A stretch of 30,092 nucleotides of DNA from CAUVKI01 sp963552605 (GTDB taxonomy: Bacteria > Bacillota > Clostridia > Tissierellales > Peptoniphilaceae), in contig CAUVKI010000023.1 of assembly GCA_963552605.1 (NCBI GenBank), positions 1 through 30,092 of the forward strand, in the 5' to 3' direction. This document shows, one piece after another, positions 15,996 to 23,607 of the stretch (position 1 is the stretch's first letter; every line of letters starts with the position of its first letter). The position numbers and the translations under genes were made by a program. Under the pieces are notes generated by a model. It saw nothing but the letters and a program-made list of their open reading frames with translations, did not search any database and had not been told where the DNA came from.

Positions 15996-16026
15996 AAACA
16001 GAGCGGGAAGACCCCCGCTCCTGTTT
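15996..16026 (-). promoter_or_regulatory. rpsO-pnp intergenic hairpin (processing or autoregulation candidate)
   Basis: GAGCGGG (16001-16007) pairs with CCCGCTC (16014-16020), and after a one-base bulge AACA pairs with TGTT, giving a stem of about 11-12 bp that starts at the rpsO stop codon. No T run follows on the minus strand, so it is not a classic terminator. In E. coli a hairpin at this place is cut by RNase III and allows PNPase autocontrol; a like role here is inferred from position only. Confidence 0.6.
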
Positions 16027-16291
16027 ATCCTCTTATATTCAATCTCTCAATTAAAGAACGATACCTGTCTATATCCACACCCTTTAGGTATTTCAAAAGA
16101 CCTTTTCTTCTTCCCACCATCTTCATAAGCCCTCGGCGTGAGTGATGATCTTTCACATTCTCTTTCAAATGCTCATTAAGGATATTTATCCTATAAGTCA
16201 GAAGCGCAACCTGAACTTCGGGAGAGCCGGTGTCTCCCTCATGAGTTTTGTACTCATCAATGATGTTTGTCTTTAATTCTTTTGCTAACAT
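16025..16291 (-). CDS. rpsO: 30S ribosomal protein S15
   Basis: 88 aa, the normal length, with the conserved blocks DEYKTHEGDTGSPEVQVALLT (about 12-32), INILNEHLKENVKDHHSRRGLMKMVGRRKGLL (35-66) and the ending YRSLIERLNIRG. S15 binds 16S rRNA early in small-subunit assembly. The start follows TTTAGGAGGAAGAAA. It is the first gene of the long minus-strand operon, behind a clear promoter at 16372-16400. Many bacteria control rpsO through S15 binding to its own leader. Confidence 0.98.
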   Translation of the reverse strand: MLAKELKTNIIDEYKTHEGDTGSPEVQVALLTYRINILNEHLKENVKDHHSRRGLMKMVGRRKGLLKYLKGVDIDRYRSLIERLNIRG

Positions 16292-16365
16292 TTTCTTCCT
16301 CCTAAAAAATTATTCACCCGAACAAAGAAAAGAGTCGAGGCACTCTCAAATCCTTGCACGGCTAC
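16292..16365 (-). promoter_or_regulatory. rpsO mRNA leader (possible S15 autoregulatory leader)
   Basis: About 74 bases lie between the predicted transcription start near 16365 and the ATG. They contain a 5-bp hairpin (331-335 with 342-346, loop GCCTCG) and a strong ribosome site. Leaders of rpsO are bound by S15 in several phyla through unrelated structures; position is the only argument here and I could not match a known class. Confidence 0.35.
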
Positions 16366-16371
16366 TCGCAC

Positions 16372-16400
16372 ATACTAGCATAAAAAAATACAATTGTAAA
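16372..16400 (-). promoter_or_regulatory. Sigma-A promoter of the rpsO operon
   Basis: On the minus strand TTTACA (16395-16400) is followed after exactly 17 bp by TAGTAT (16372-16377), which is preceded by TGC, an extended -10. The predicted start is near 16365. It is the only strong promoter found upstream of the run from rpsO to csaA. Confidence 0.8.
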
Positions 16401-16497
16401 CTTTTTTGACTTAAAGTCGCCCCTTAAAATTTTCTAACGATTTTTTAGGGAATATCATATCGGGATTATTTTTAGTATGAAAATTATACATTCGCTA

Positions 16498-16526
16498 TTG
16501 CAATTTTTTAAAAAAACAGCTATTAT
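16498..16526 (+). promoter_or_regulatory. Sigma-A promoter of the plus-strand lipoprotein unit
   Basis: TTGCAA (16498-16503), 17-bp spacer, TATTAT (16521-16526). The predicted start is near 16533, giving a 5' leader of about 43 bases with AAGGAGG just before the ATG at 16576. It diverges from the rpsO promoter about 100 bp away. Confidence 0.7.
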
Positions 16527-16575
16527 GACCACGGAAGAGCTTAGTTTCGATATTGCGGTATAGAAGGAGGCTAGT

Positions 16576-17010
16576 ATGAAAAGATACATAGCATTAGTTT
16601 TGATTTGTGCATTATATTTGGTCGGTTGCGGTGAAATGCAAAGTGTTTCGCCATCGATCAGAAACCATTGCGTTAAGGAGTATGAAGCAGGTCGGGACGG
16701 CATAAAAGGCAATGTTGCGATTGGAGAATTAACCTCCATCAGTGAGGATTTTTCTGTTGGAGCGGACAAAGACGGTTATGCGGTATTCAAAGATCCGAAA
16801 AAGGCATTTGCCAAACTTTCGGAACTGTACTCGGACGCAATAACCCTGATTAAGACGGAATTTGATTTAGAGCCGCTGTCGGAAAATGATTATGAAGCGT
16901 ATAAAATCTATGGTCCGCAAATGACGATCGGAACTGCTGAGGAACAGGCAAAAGCTCTTTTTGTCGGAAAGTTTCTTGATATCTACGAGAATAGTTTTGT
17001 CGGAAGATAA
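16576..17010 (+). CDS. Hypothetical small lipoprotein (144 aa)
   Basis: The N-terminus is a lipoprotein signal: MKRYIALVLICALYLVGC, with lipobox LVGC and the acylated cysteine at residue 18. The mature part (about 127 aa) is acidic and has the look of a helical or mixed small domain (FKDPKKAFAKLSELYSDAITLIK near 75-97). I do not recognise the family. AAGGAGG with a 5-base gap fixes the start. It is expected on the outer face of the cytoplasmic membrane. It shares a promoter with the next gene, 41 bases downstream, and the pair forms the only plus-strand unit, wedged between the rpsO operon and the flagellar operon. Confidence 0.75.
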   Translation: MKRYIALVLICALYLVGCGEMQSVSPSIRNHCVKEYEAGRDGIKGNVAIGELTSISEDFSVGADKDGYAVFKDPKKAFAKLSELYSDAITLIKTEFDLEPLSENDYEAYKIYGPQMTIGTAEEQAKALFVGKFLDIYENSFVGR

Positions 17011-17051
17011 ACAGTCCTCTTAGATTAAAGGCGAGAAAAGGAGTTGTGGAG

Positions 17052-17417
17052 ATGAAACCCGTCTTAGTGACAGTTGTGATTATTTTGGTAGGCGCTGTTG
17101 TATTTTTTTTGGTTAAGAGCAACAGTCTAAAGAATTTGGAAGGTGTATCGGTTAATGATATTGAGTTCAAAACCTTTGAGCTTACAGGTGATACTTTCAG
17201 GGCAAAGGGAAAGATAACTGCGAAAGGGAAAAGTTTTCGGGAATATGCTTATAACATAAAGGGAAACACTTTGTATTTTATGATCTATGGCGGAGAGAAA
17301 AACAGTGAATATCCCAGCAGAAAATTTAGCATCGAAATCTCCGACAAAGCCTTAAGGGAAGTGACCACGGTATATTTGAAAAGCAACAAGGATATGACCA
17401 TTCTAATTACGAAATAA
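17052..17417 (+). CDS. Hypothetical membrane-anchored protein (121 aa)
   Basis: One N-terminal membrane helix (about residues 4-20, VLVTVVIILVGAVVFFLV) is followed by an approximately 100-aa extracytoplasmic domain of beta-strand type (FELTGDTFRAKGKITAKGKSFREYAYNIKGNTLYFMIYGG). The fold resembles many small unclassified Gram-positive exported domains; no family is recognised. The start is set at ATG 17052 because AAGGAG lies 8 bases upstream; the GTG at 17046 would be too close to it. It is co-transcribed with the upstream lipoprotein and ends at the bidirectional terminator 17416-17460. Confidence 0.72.
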   Translation: MKPVLVTVVIILVGAVVFFLVKSNSLKNLEGVSVNDIEFKTFELTGDTFRAKGKITAKGKSFREYAYNIKGNTLYFMIYGGEKNSEYPSRKFSIEISDKALREVTTVYLKSNKDMTILITK

Positions 17418-17460
17418 AAAAAGCCGAATCGGTATAAATCCCACCGACTCGGCTTTTTTT
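17416..17460. terminator. Bidirectional terminator between convergent units
   Basis: AAGCCGAATCGG (17421-17432) pairs with CCGACTCGGCTT (17444-17455) with one A-C mismatch and an 11-base loop, flanked by an A run on the left and a T run on the right. It therefore has a U tract on both strands and serves both the plus-strand unit ending at 17417 and csrA ending at 17460. Confidence 0.93.
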
Positions 17461-17687
17461 TATTTATTTTTGAAAGCGGATTTCACAGCGTCCATCTGAT
17501 TTTTCTTGGAAATGGCTGATTTATTTTCATTTTGCACTTTGCTATATAGTTCGTTACGAATTATTTCCTTGCTTTTAGGAGCCGTAATCCCAAGACGCAC
17601 ACGCCCTTCGTCAATATCAATAACCTTTATTTCAATGTCGCCGTCAATTACAATACCTTCTTCTTTTTTTCTGGAAAGAACAAGCAT
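17460..17687 (-). CDS. csrA: Carbon storage/translational regulator CsrA
   Basis: 75 aa starting MLVLSRKKEEGIVIDGDIEIKV, the invariant CsrA N-terminus, with the RNA-binding beta-strand core and RLGITAPKSKEIIRNELY. The extended C-terminal tail (about 55-75) is typical of Gram-positive CsrA that binds FliW. The start at 17687 is fixed by GGAGGGGG 5 bases upstream; an earlier in-frame ATG would overlap fliW. CsrA blocks translation of flagellin mRNA until FliW, freed when flagellin is secreted, removes it. It follows fliW by 10 bases, the usual arrangement. The flagellin gene that often follows csrA is not here. Confidence 0.95.
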   Translation of the reverse strand: MLVLSRKKEEGIVIDGDIEIKVIDIDEGRVRLGITAPKSKEIIRNELYSKVQNENKSAISKKNQMDAVKSAFKNK

Positions 17688-17697
17688 AAACCCCCTC

Positions 17698-18132
17698 CTA
17701 TTCCTTTTTGAAAATATGATGCTTAACCGCATAGCGAGGATCGTCCAAAATCACTTGTTTTCCCAAACCGAGCTTTGTATTTATCACAACCGGACCTTGA
17801 AGGTTGGTCGTGACATTTCCGGCATCTTTATCGGGTATCACGCAAATGGTATAGATAAGAACATCAGAGGCATCATCAATTTTCAATTTTTTCACAGCGG
17901 TTTCGGGAAGCTCCACCTCATAATCTGAAAAAATTTTGAAGGGATCTGTGATAACAAAACCAATATAAGGATTTGTTGCGGAAAGCATCCACTTGAAAGG
18001 AAAACTCTCGTCCTCGTCCTCCACCAAAATGAACGACTTTTCGTCCTCAAATCCCGGAAGCCCGTCCTCAAACTTGATGACATCCTCGTCAGGAATTTCA
18101 ATTTCTCCGAGCATATCGGATATTATCTTCAT
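17698..18132 (-). CDS. fliW: Flagellar assembly factor FliW
   Basis: 144 aa, matching FliW in length and in the blocks FEDGLPGFEDEKSFILVEDED (about 21-41), PFKWMLSATNPYIGFVITDPFKIF (46-69) and CVIPDKDAGNVTTNLQGPVVINTKLGLGKQVIL near the C-terminus. FliW binds flagellin and, alternatively, CsrA, acting as a non-competitive antagonist of CsrA. Its start has AAGGAGGGA at good spacing. Order flgL-fliW-csrA matches B. subtilis except that yviE is absent. Confidence 0.95.
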   Translation of the reverse strand: MKIISDMLGEIEIPDEDVIKFEDGLPGFEDEKSFILVEDEDESFPFKWMLSATNPYIGFVITDPFKIFSDYEVELPETAVKKLKIDDASDVLIYTICVIPDKDAGNVTTNLQGPVVINTKLGLGKQVILDDPRYAVKHHIFKKE

Positions 18133-18155
18133 AAAAATCCCTCCTTAATCTTAGT

Positions 18156-19529
18156 CTATGCCAAGAAATCCATAAGCGTGGGCTGAATAATCCTCCCCGT
18201 CACTCCAAGGTTCGCTCTGTATATATTTTCTTCAGTGAGAAGCTGAGTAAATGCCTCCGTCATATCGACATTTTCATTTTCACTCATAAGAGATTGAAGA
18301 TTGAAAACGGAATCTTCAAGCTTGGTTTGCGTAAGCTTCATACGGTTCACCCTTGCCCCGAACTCCGAGTTGACCGAGAGAGTGTTATCAAGAGCCTTTT
18401 TTATCTTCTCAATATCCGCCTGCAGAGCCTTTTGATCTTTCTGATCCAAATCCTTTGAAATATCTTCCATCAATGCGACAAGATAAGGCTTTTGAGGAGC
18501 TTGAGGTCCGTCTTTGGGATCGGTCACCCTCGGATAATATGTTCTTACACCTGCGGAATTTTCCGTATAAGGAACCATATCATATATGGGGTTTCCGTTT
18601 GCATCAAGCACGGGATTATTTGCGGCGTCCAATCTTTGCCTGCGCTCAATATTTGAATACTCAGGCACCTTGTCATATAAAGTATTGCCGTTTAAATCTT
18701 TCAGTACATTTCCATCTTTATCTTTTCTCTCCACCAGATGATAAACTCCGAACACGGAAGTCCCTAAGGTGTTAACTTCCACATTCTCCGCTACTCCGGT
18801 GTTGTATAAGACGACTTCCTTATCTTTAACGGATTCATAGTCTTTCAAAGCTTTTATTACAGCATTTTTATCCGCCGCCACTACAGTAGAAGGAGTCTTT
18901 GCAAGTATGGCTGAATGTGTAGTTTTCCACTTGGAGGCGGTGTCTGTAGGAGGATTGGTAGGCACTGCAGTTGCCAAATCCGCATCGGTTATTCCCAAAT
19001 TCTTCGCCATCAAGTCAAGCTTCGTTTTTTCGGAGTCAAGAAGTCTTCTGCCGTCTTTTTCCGTATCCAAAGTTATATCATAAAACCCATCTTTGTTAAT
19101 CAAATCCCTGTCGGTTTGATATCCTGAAAAAAGCCTTCTCCCCGCATATGCCGTATTCGCAAGCTGAATCATACTGCTTCTTAATTCCTTGATTTCAGCT
19201 TTAATCTTATCCAGTTCTTCAAGGTTTGAGCCGTTTGCCGCCTGTACGGTCAGCTCGTGAGTGCGGTGCAAAATCTCCTTGAGTTCATTCAATGCGGCTT
19301 CGGTTGTGGTCATCCACGAAACCGTATCCTTGACATTTGAAAGGTGCTGTTTTCCCTTTGAAATGTCCGTGTTATATTTAAGCGAACGGGAAACCCCTAT
19401 CGGATCATCGGAGGGATAACGGAATTTTTTTCCCTCGGCAACTCGATACTGAAGCTGCTCAAGGCTTGCCATATTTTTGCTCACATTATATTTCATTCCG
19501 TTTATCATCATTAAAGATGTAACTCTCAT
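18156..19529 (-). CDS. flgL: Flagellar hook-associated protein FlgL (HAP3), enlarged
   Basis: 457 aa, starting MRVTSLMMINGMKYNVSKNM at 19529 with AAGGAGGA upstream; an earlier ATG at 19580 would overlap flgK. The N-terminal helix bundle (to about 138, ending AYAGRRLFSGYQTD) and C-terminal helix bundle (about 350-457, ending NLGVTGRIIQPTLMDFL) are canonical. FlgL joins FlgK to the filament. Usual FlgL is about 300 aa; the extra 150 residues are all in the middle, in the surface-exposed D2-type region, and include two copies of a 27-residue Asp/Asn/Gly-rich repeat (267-293 and 298-324). The insert is likely displayed on the outside of the hook-filament junction. Confidence 0.92.
   Translation of the reverse strand: MRVTSLMMINGMKYNVSKNMASLEQLQYRVAEGKKFRYPSDDPIGVSRSLKYNTDISKGKQHLSNVKDTVSWMTTTEAALNELKEILHRTHELTVQAANGSNLEELDKIKAEIKELRSSMIQLANTAYAGRRLFSGYQTDRDLINKDGFYDITLDTEKDGRRLLDSEKTKLDLMAKNLGITDADLATAVPTNPPTDTASKWKTTHSAILAKTPSTVVAADKNAVIKALKDYESVKDKEVVLYNTGVAENVEVNTLGTSVFGVYHLVERKDKDGNVLKDLNGNTLYDKVPEYSNIERRQRLDAANNPVLDANGNPIYDMVPYTENSAGVRTYYPRVTDPKDGPQAPQKPYLVALMEDISKDLDQKDQKALQADIEKIKKALDNTLSVNSEFGARVNRMKLTQTKLEDSVFNLQSLMSENENVDMTEAFTQLLTEENIYRANLGVTGRIIQPTLMDFLA
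18558..18731 (-). repeat. Tandem protein repeat in the FlgL variable domain
   Basis: Two related segments, 31 residues apart, both run D-x-x-x-N-x-V-L-x-D-x-N-G-N-x-x-Y-D-x-V-P (for example VLKDLNGNTLYDKVP and VLDANGNPIYDMVP). DxNGN turns can bind calcium or form beta-hairpins; which one applies here is not shown. The copies differ enough that the duplication is not recent. Confidence 0.7.
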
Positions 19530-19539
19530 ACTATCCTCC

Positions 19540-21102
19540 TTATCTTCCTGCCATTCCCAAGCGATTAACCGTGATGTCAAGCAATTGATCCAAAGTGGAA
19601 ATCATTCTTGCGGAAGCTTTATAAACTTGCTGGAATTTAACCATATCTCCCATTTCTTCATTGGCTTCCACTCCGGATACGCTCAGTCTCCTTTGAGAAA
19701 GACTGTTTACCAACAGATTTTCGGTCTTATAGAAGCGCTCCATCTGGTTTTTGTCAACACCCACAAATGAAATTACGGACTTTATGAAATCTTCAGGTGC
19801 ACCCTGAGAGACTCCCTCGCTGAAAAATCTGTTGTCCTCTCTTCCTCCGACTCCGTTTCCGAGCATTCTTCTGAGGTTTACATTGTTTTCGGGACCCGCT
19901 CCTTCTTTGTCCGACGCCGCTATGAGATTGGGATTGTTCTTAATCTTATTTCTAACCGCCATATCAAATGCGGCAGTGTTTTTTCTACTCTCATCAATCT
20001 CTTCAAAGAAATTCTCTCCGTTATGACTTTTTTCTTTGTCCGATCCCAAGGTATAGCCCTCTCTATGGATTTTGTTGAATTTTTTTGTAAAGTGATAGGC
20101 AAATTCATTGAGTTTATTCTTATAAAATCTTATCCCTCTGAAAGAGTTGTGCTCGCCGTTGCCGTTGTAGGTATCCATCAATCCTTTGAGTTTTCCGCCC
20201 GTGAGGTTGACTTTTCCGGTGTTCTCCCATTGCAGTTCATACGCCACATGCCCGTCCTTTATGGTCTTATCCGCCTGATCCCACGGAACGACGGGATCAT
20301 CCTTGGTTTCCTTAAGTTTAATCTGATTATAATATCCGTGATGAACCAAGCTAATGCCGCCGATTGATATATCCAAGTGCTTTATGGGCTTCTTGTCCAA
20401 ATACTGTTCATTGGGATTGGCGCTGTTTTGCTCAAGCGTATCAACTTCCTTAACTGTCAGAAAGGCGTATTTGGAAAGCTCGTCTATTTTCACATCTCTC
20501 TGATCCCTAAGATCGTTTGCAGTTCTTCCGTCAATTTCAAGCATAGCTATCTGCTTATTGAGATTTGCAATATCCTTTGCAAGCTGATTGACTTTATCAA
20601 CGGAATCCTGAACGTCTTTTAGGATACCCCGTTGGTGAAGTTCAAGCTTTGAATAGGTTTCATTGATGTGCTTACACATAGCCGCACCGTTTTCTATCAT
20701 AGGCTGACGATAGGAAACATCTCCCGAATTTTTTGAAAGGTTTTCTATCGAGCCGTAAAAATCCTCCAAATATCTACGAAACGAAGCATTTGACGGCTCT
20801 GAAAGGGTTTTTTGAACCTCGTCCAAATTCCTGTTTTTTACATCCCAGTCGTTCATATATGCCGTTTCATTTCGGAACTTGAAGTCCAGATAATCATCTC
20901 TTATTCTCTCCACATTATATATATCAGTTCCCGTTCCGAGAAAACCGTCTTTGTACATATAGTGTGCAGATGTTGCTCTTTGCGAAATCTGCTGGCGGGA
21001 ATATCCGTATCTCCCTGCATTTCCAATGTTATGAGAAAGTGTATATAAACCGGTTTTTGCCGCAACAAGTCCGGTATATGCCGTATTTAAACCGATATCC
21101 AT
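19540..21102 (-). CDS. flgK: Flagellar hook-associated protein FlgK (HAP1), copy A
   Basis: 520 aa. N-terminal rod/hook motif (MDIGLNTAYTGLVAAKTGLYTLSHNIGNAGRYGYSRQ), central variable domains, and C-terminal coiled region with SVSGVEANEEMGDMVKFQQVYKASARMISTLDQLLD. FlgK forms the first junction ring on the hook. The chain ends VNRLGMAGR, nearly the same as the adjacent paralog (VNRVGIVGR). The start has GGGGGGA 9 bases upstream. It lies 10 bases before flgL and 20 bases after the second flgK-like gene. Which of the two is the main HAP1 cannot be decided from sequence alone. Confidence 0.9.
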   Translation of the reverse strand: MDIGLNTAYTGLVAAKTGLYTLSHNIGNAGRYGYSRQQISQRATSAHYMYKDGFLGTGTDIYNVERIRDDYLDFKFRNETAYMNDWDVKNRNLDEVQKTLSEPSNASFRRYLEDFYGSIENLSKNSGDVSYRQPMIENGAAMCKHINETYSKLELHQRGILKDVQDSVDKVNQLAKDIANLNKQIAMLEIDGRTANDLRDQRDVKIDELSKYAFLTVKEVDTLEQNSANPNEQYLDKKPIKHLDISIGGISLVHHGYYNQIKLKETKDDPVVPWDQADKTIKDGHVAYELQWENTGKVNLTGGKLKGLMDTYNGNGEHNSFRGIRFYKNKLNEFAYHFTKKFNKIHREGYTLGSDKEKSHNGENFFEEIDESRKNTAAFDMAVRNKIKNNPNLIAASDKEGAGPENNVNLRRMLGNGVGGREDNRFFSEGVSQGAPEDFIKSVISFVGVDKNQMERFYKTENLLVNSLSQRRLSVSGVEANEEMGDMVKFQQVYKASARMISTLDQLLDITVNRLGMAGR

Positions 21103-21122
21103 CTATCTATGTCCCCCCAATG

Positions 21123-22787
21123 CTATCTTCCCACAATTCCCACACGATTTACAACCTGTTCGAGCATTTCGTCGATGACATTCACCGCTCTGGTGTTGGC
21201 TGTATAAGCGTGTTGAAATTTTATTATATTGGTCATCTCCTCATCCAAAGAAACTCCCGAGATCTGTCTTCGCTTTGTGTCAATTGAGTTTAAAAGTTCT
21301 CCCTGTGTAGTTTCTCTGGTGATTGCGCTTTGTCTTTCAATACCCACCGCAAGTATTACGTCCCTATAATATTCGTCTACTGAAACGTGGTTTTCAGGAT
21401 CGTTCGCCAATTTTTTAAGGTCTTCGTTATACTCTTTGATCCTGTCTTCTTCGGTCTTTCCTCCCGTGAGCAATTCCTCTCTGACAATCCCCTCATACCT
21501 GTCTTTTTTCGGATTGTACTTTAGAGAGCCCTCAACAAAATATCTGTCGCTCAAATCCTTTTCCAAGCCCCTTCTTATAAAAGGTCTTTTCATCTTATCC
21601 ATAGTCATACGAATTTGGATCATATCCTTTGCGGCGCTCTGATCGTTTATCTTTCCGGAATAAGATGCCGCAATGGAAGTAAGACTCGCCAATTTGGGGT
21701 TCATAGCCAAATTTTTAGCTCCGATATAGCGATCTCCCTCGTCCGAGTTGTATTTTAGGGGATCGCCTTCAAACTGTTTCGCAATAAAAAAAGATTGCCC
21801 CGTATCTCCGAGCGTGCCGTCAGGTTTTGGAAGTCCGTATGCCGAGCGGTGAATTTTATTGATTGCCGAGGCGAATTTCCTTGCATATTCGTCAATTCTG
21901 AACTCATATTCGGGAATGGATTTGTCTCTCACCTCAATCAGCCCGCCTATCGAGCCGTGAGTTTTAAGGTTAAGTTTCTTTCCGGTATCTTCAAATTTAG
22001 GCATATAATATCCGTACTTGTCTTTTTCTGCGGAGACGTGGTTGACATAACTTCCCGAAGCCATCAGCCGACCCTCGACATATATGGATATCTCTCCGTT
22101 ATAAAGCTTTACGGTTTCCACCGGTAAAATACTTGAAAGCTCATCAATCATTGCATTTCTTGCATCTCTTACATCATTCATACTGTAATTCGGTTGAGCA
22201 TTTTCCATTCCGACAATCTGTCTGTTGGCTCTTGCTATCCCTTCAAGCAAAACATTTGCCCTGTCTATTTGTTTTTTAATCTCTTCGTTAAGGTTTCGCT
22301 TTGTGTTTTCCAGTTGGGAGGCAACGCTCTTAAAGACCGAGCATACCGCCACTCCCGCCTCGTGAACAAGACCTCTTACGGTCAGAGAAGTGGGATCGAC
22401 CGCAAGCTGGTTCACATTCGACCAAAAAGTTTCAAGCACTCCTTGTATTCCCTGATCCGATTTTTCCCTAAGTATTGCCTCAACATCCTGCAAAACCTGT
22501 TGTTTGGCTTTATTAAAACCGTAGGGTCCGGTTTCATTGCGATAGCGAATGTCCAAAAACTCATCTCTAAGCTGACCGATTTCGGAAATCTTAGCTCCTC
22601 TGCCAACCTGCATCATACTGGGATTTTTCGAGGCTATCCCAAAAGTATAAAAATCATTCGCATGAACCGCCCTTTGACGAACATAGTCGCTGTTTTCGCT
22701 GTTTGAAATGTTATGCGATATTGTCTGCAATGAGGTGCGCTGCACCCTCAAACCCGATATTGCAGTGTATAAACCTGCCCATGACAT
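21123..22787 (-). CDS. flgK: Flagellar hook-associated protein FlgK-like, copy B
   Basis: 554 aa with the same overall plan as copy A: N-terminal MSWAGLYTAISGLRVQRTSLQTISHNIS, then SDYVRQR; a shared block LRDEFLDIRYRNE (copy A has IRDDYLDFKFRNE); and C-terminal ISGVSLDEEMTNIIKFQHAYTANTRAVNVIDEMLE. It is 34 residues longer, with differences concentrated in the middle. The start has AGAGGGTG about 8 bases upstream. Position directly after flgN, the FlgK/FlgL chaperone, suggests this may be the ancestral flgK and copy A the duplicate. The two probably build mixed or successive rings. Confidence 0.9.
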   Translation of the reverse strand: MSWAGLYTAISGLRVQRTSLQTISHNISNSENSDYVRQRAVHANDFYTFGIASKNPSMMQVGRGAKISEIGQLRDEFLDIRYRNETGPYGFNKAKQQVLQDVEAILREKSDQGIQGVLETFWSNVNQLAVDPTSLTVRGLVHEAGVAVCSVFKSVASQLENTKRNLNEEIKKQIDRANVLLEGIARANRQIVGMENAQPNYSMNDVRDARNAMIDELSSILPVETVKLYNGEISIYVEGRLMASGSYVNHVSAEKDKYGYYMPKFEDTGKKLNLKTHGSIGGLIEVRDKSIPEYEFRIDEYARKFASAINKIHRSAYGLPKPDGTLGDTGQSFFIAKQFEGDPLKYNSDEGDRYIGAKNLAMNPKLASLTSIAASYSGKINDQSAAKDMIQIRMTMDKMKRPFIRRGLEKDLSDRYFVEGSLKYNPKKDRYEGIVREELLTGGKTEEDRIKEYNEDLKKLANDPENHVSVDEYYRDVILAVGIERQSAITRETTQGELLNSIDTKRRQISGVSLDEEMTNIIKFQHAYTANTRAVNVIDEMLEQVVNRVGIVGR

Positions 22788-22827
22788 AAATTACACCCTC
22801 TTATCTTTTATATTCCCTTGATTAGGA

Positions 22828-23301
22828 CTAAGCTTTTTGATCAAAAAATCTGTTCCCCTGAAGCTCGTCCTGTTCCGTGCCCTTTCCATAACTTGAGGGC
22901 ACCTGTGCCTTTGACAAAACATTTAGATTGAACTCAACCCACAACAGATTTTCGTCCAACAATTCCCTGTTTTGATCATTAAGTACCGTCAATTCTCTTA
23001 CGGTATCTATCAAGTCGCTTGCAAGACCGATAAAAGAAGAATTTTCCTCATCAATTCCCTCCAAGATTTCAATAAGTGTCGTATCTTTGGAAAGACCCCT
23101 CTCGGTTAGAAGCACTTCACGCTCTTTTTCGAGTCTTTGCATTCGGTTTGTCAAAATTTCCTCTCTTTTGGTTAAAAGCTCAAGCTCGGAAACCTTTCCG
23201 CCAACTAAAATTTCAGATTTCTCTTCAGCTATGACCAAAAGCTCCTTCAAAATCTTTGTCTCTTCACTTATTACATTTGAGAACTCCTCAAAAAAGGTCA
23301 T
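22828..23301 (-). CDS. flgN: Flagellar export chaperone FlgN
   Basis: 157 aa, mostly long amphipathic helices (about 1-65 and 75-130), of the FlgN family: a low-identity group recognised here by length, helix pattern (SEETKILKELLVIAEEKSEILVGGKVSELELLTKREEIL) and position between flgM and flgK. FlgN binds the C-terminal helices of FlgK and FlgL and delivers them to the export gate. The C-terminal 30 residues are polar and probably flexible. The start has AGGGGG about 5 bases upstream and lies 8 bases past flgM. Confidence 0.87.
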   Translation of the reverse strand: MTFFEEFSNVISEETKILKELLVIAEEKSEILVGGKVSELELLTKREEILTNRMQRLEKEREVLLTERGLSKDTTLIEILEGIDEENSSFIGLASDLIDTVRELTVLNDQNRELLDENLLWVEFNLNVLSKAQVPSSYGKGTEQDELQGNRFFDQKA

Positions 23302-23309
23302 ACGTCCCC

Positions 23310-23585
23310 CTAGATTTTCGCCTGTGCTGAAATGTCGGAAAGCATTTTGGAAGCCAAAGTATCTGCAGAAACTTTGTAAGTGCGATTTTCTATGGATTTT
23401 TTTATCGCATTCACTTTTTCGGATCTGTCCAGTTCCTTTTCCCTCAGTTTTTTCATCGCAAATTGGAACTCACTTCCGAGATCGGAAACTTTATACTCAT
23501 CTCCCTTTTGCAAAGCGAGTTTCTTTTTGGATTTGTGTTCAACACCCTGATAGTGAGAAATCTTATCCAATCCGTTAATTCTCAT
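23310..23585 (-). CDS. flgM: Anti-sigma-28 factor FlgM
   Basis: 91 aa with the family pattern: a variable, polar N-terminal half (unfolded in homologs) starting MRINGLDKIS, and a C-terminal helical sigma-binding part (SEKVNAIKKSIENRTYKVSADTLASKMLSD, about 55-84). FlgM holds sigma-D/sigma-28 until the hook is complete. It is preceded by its own sigma-D-type promoter (23608-23635), as in B. subtilis, giving negative feedback. The ribosome site GGGGG lies in a small hairpin that resembles a CsrA target. Confidence 0.92.
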   Translation of the reverse strand: MRINGLDKISHYQGVEHKSKKKLALQKGDEYKVSDLGSEFQFAMKKLREKELDRSEKVNAIKKSIENRTYKVSADTLASKMLSDISAQAKI

Positions 23586-23589
23586 AACT

Positions 23590-23602
23590 ACACCCCCTGT
23601 AC
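23590..23602 (-). promoter_or_regulatory. CsrA-site-like hairpin over the flgM ribosome site
   Basis: The flgM leader reads GTACAGGGGGTGT. UACA (589-592 complement) can pair with UGUA around a GGGGG loop that is the Shine-Dalgarno. The CsrA consensus is RUACARGGAUGU, so the match is close apart from one extra G and an A-to-G change that removes the key GGA. Confidence 0.3.
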
Positions 23603-23607
23603 TTATA

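Noticed and set aside
16477..16563. A 28-codon plus-strand ORF ending just before the lipoprotein ribosome site
   Set aside because: No ribosome site precedes its ATG, and the TTGCAA-17-TATTAT promoter lies inside it, so its start would be upstream of transcription.
17685..17732. Longer csrA start adding 15 residues
   Set aside because: The extra residues do not belong to the family, and the strong ribosome site points to the ATG at 17687.
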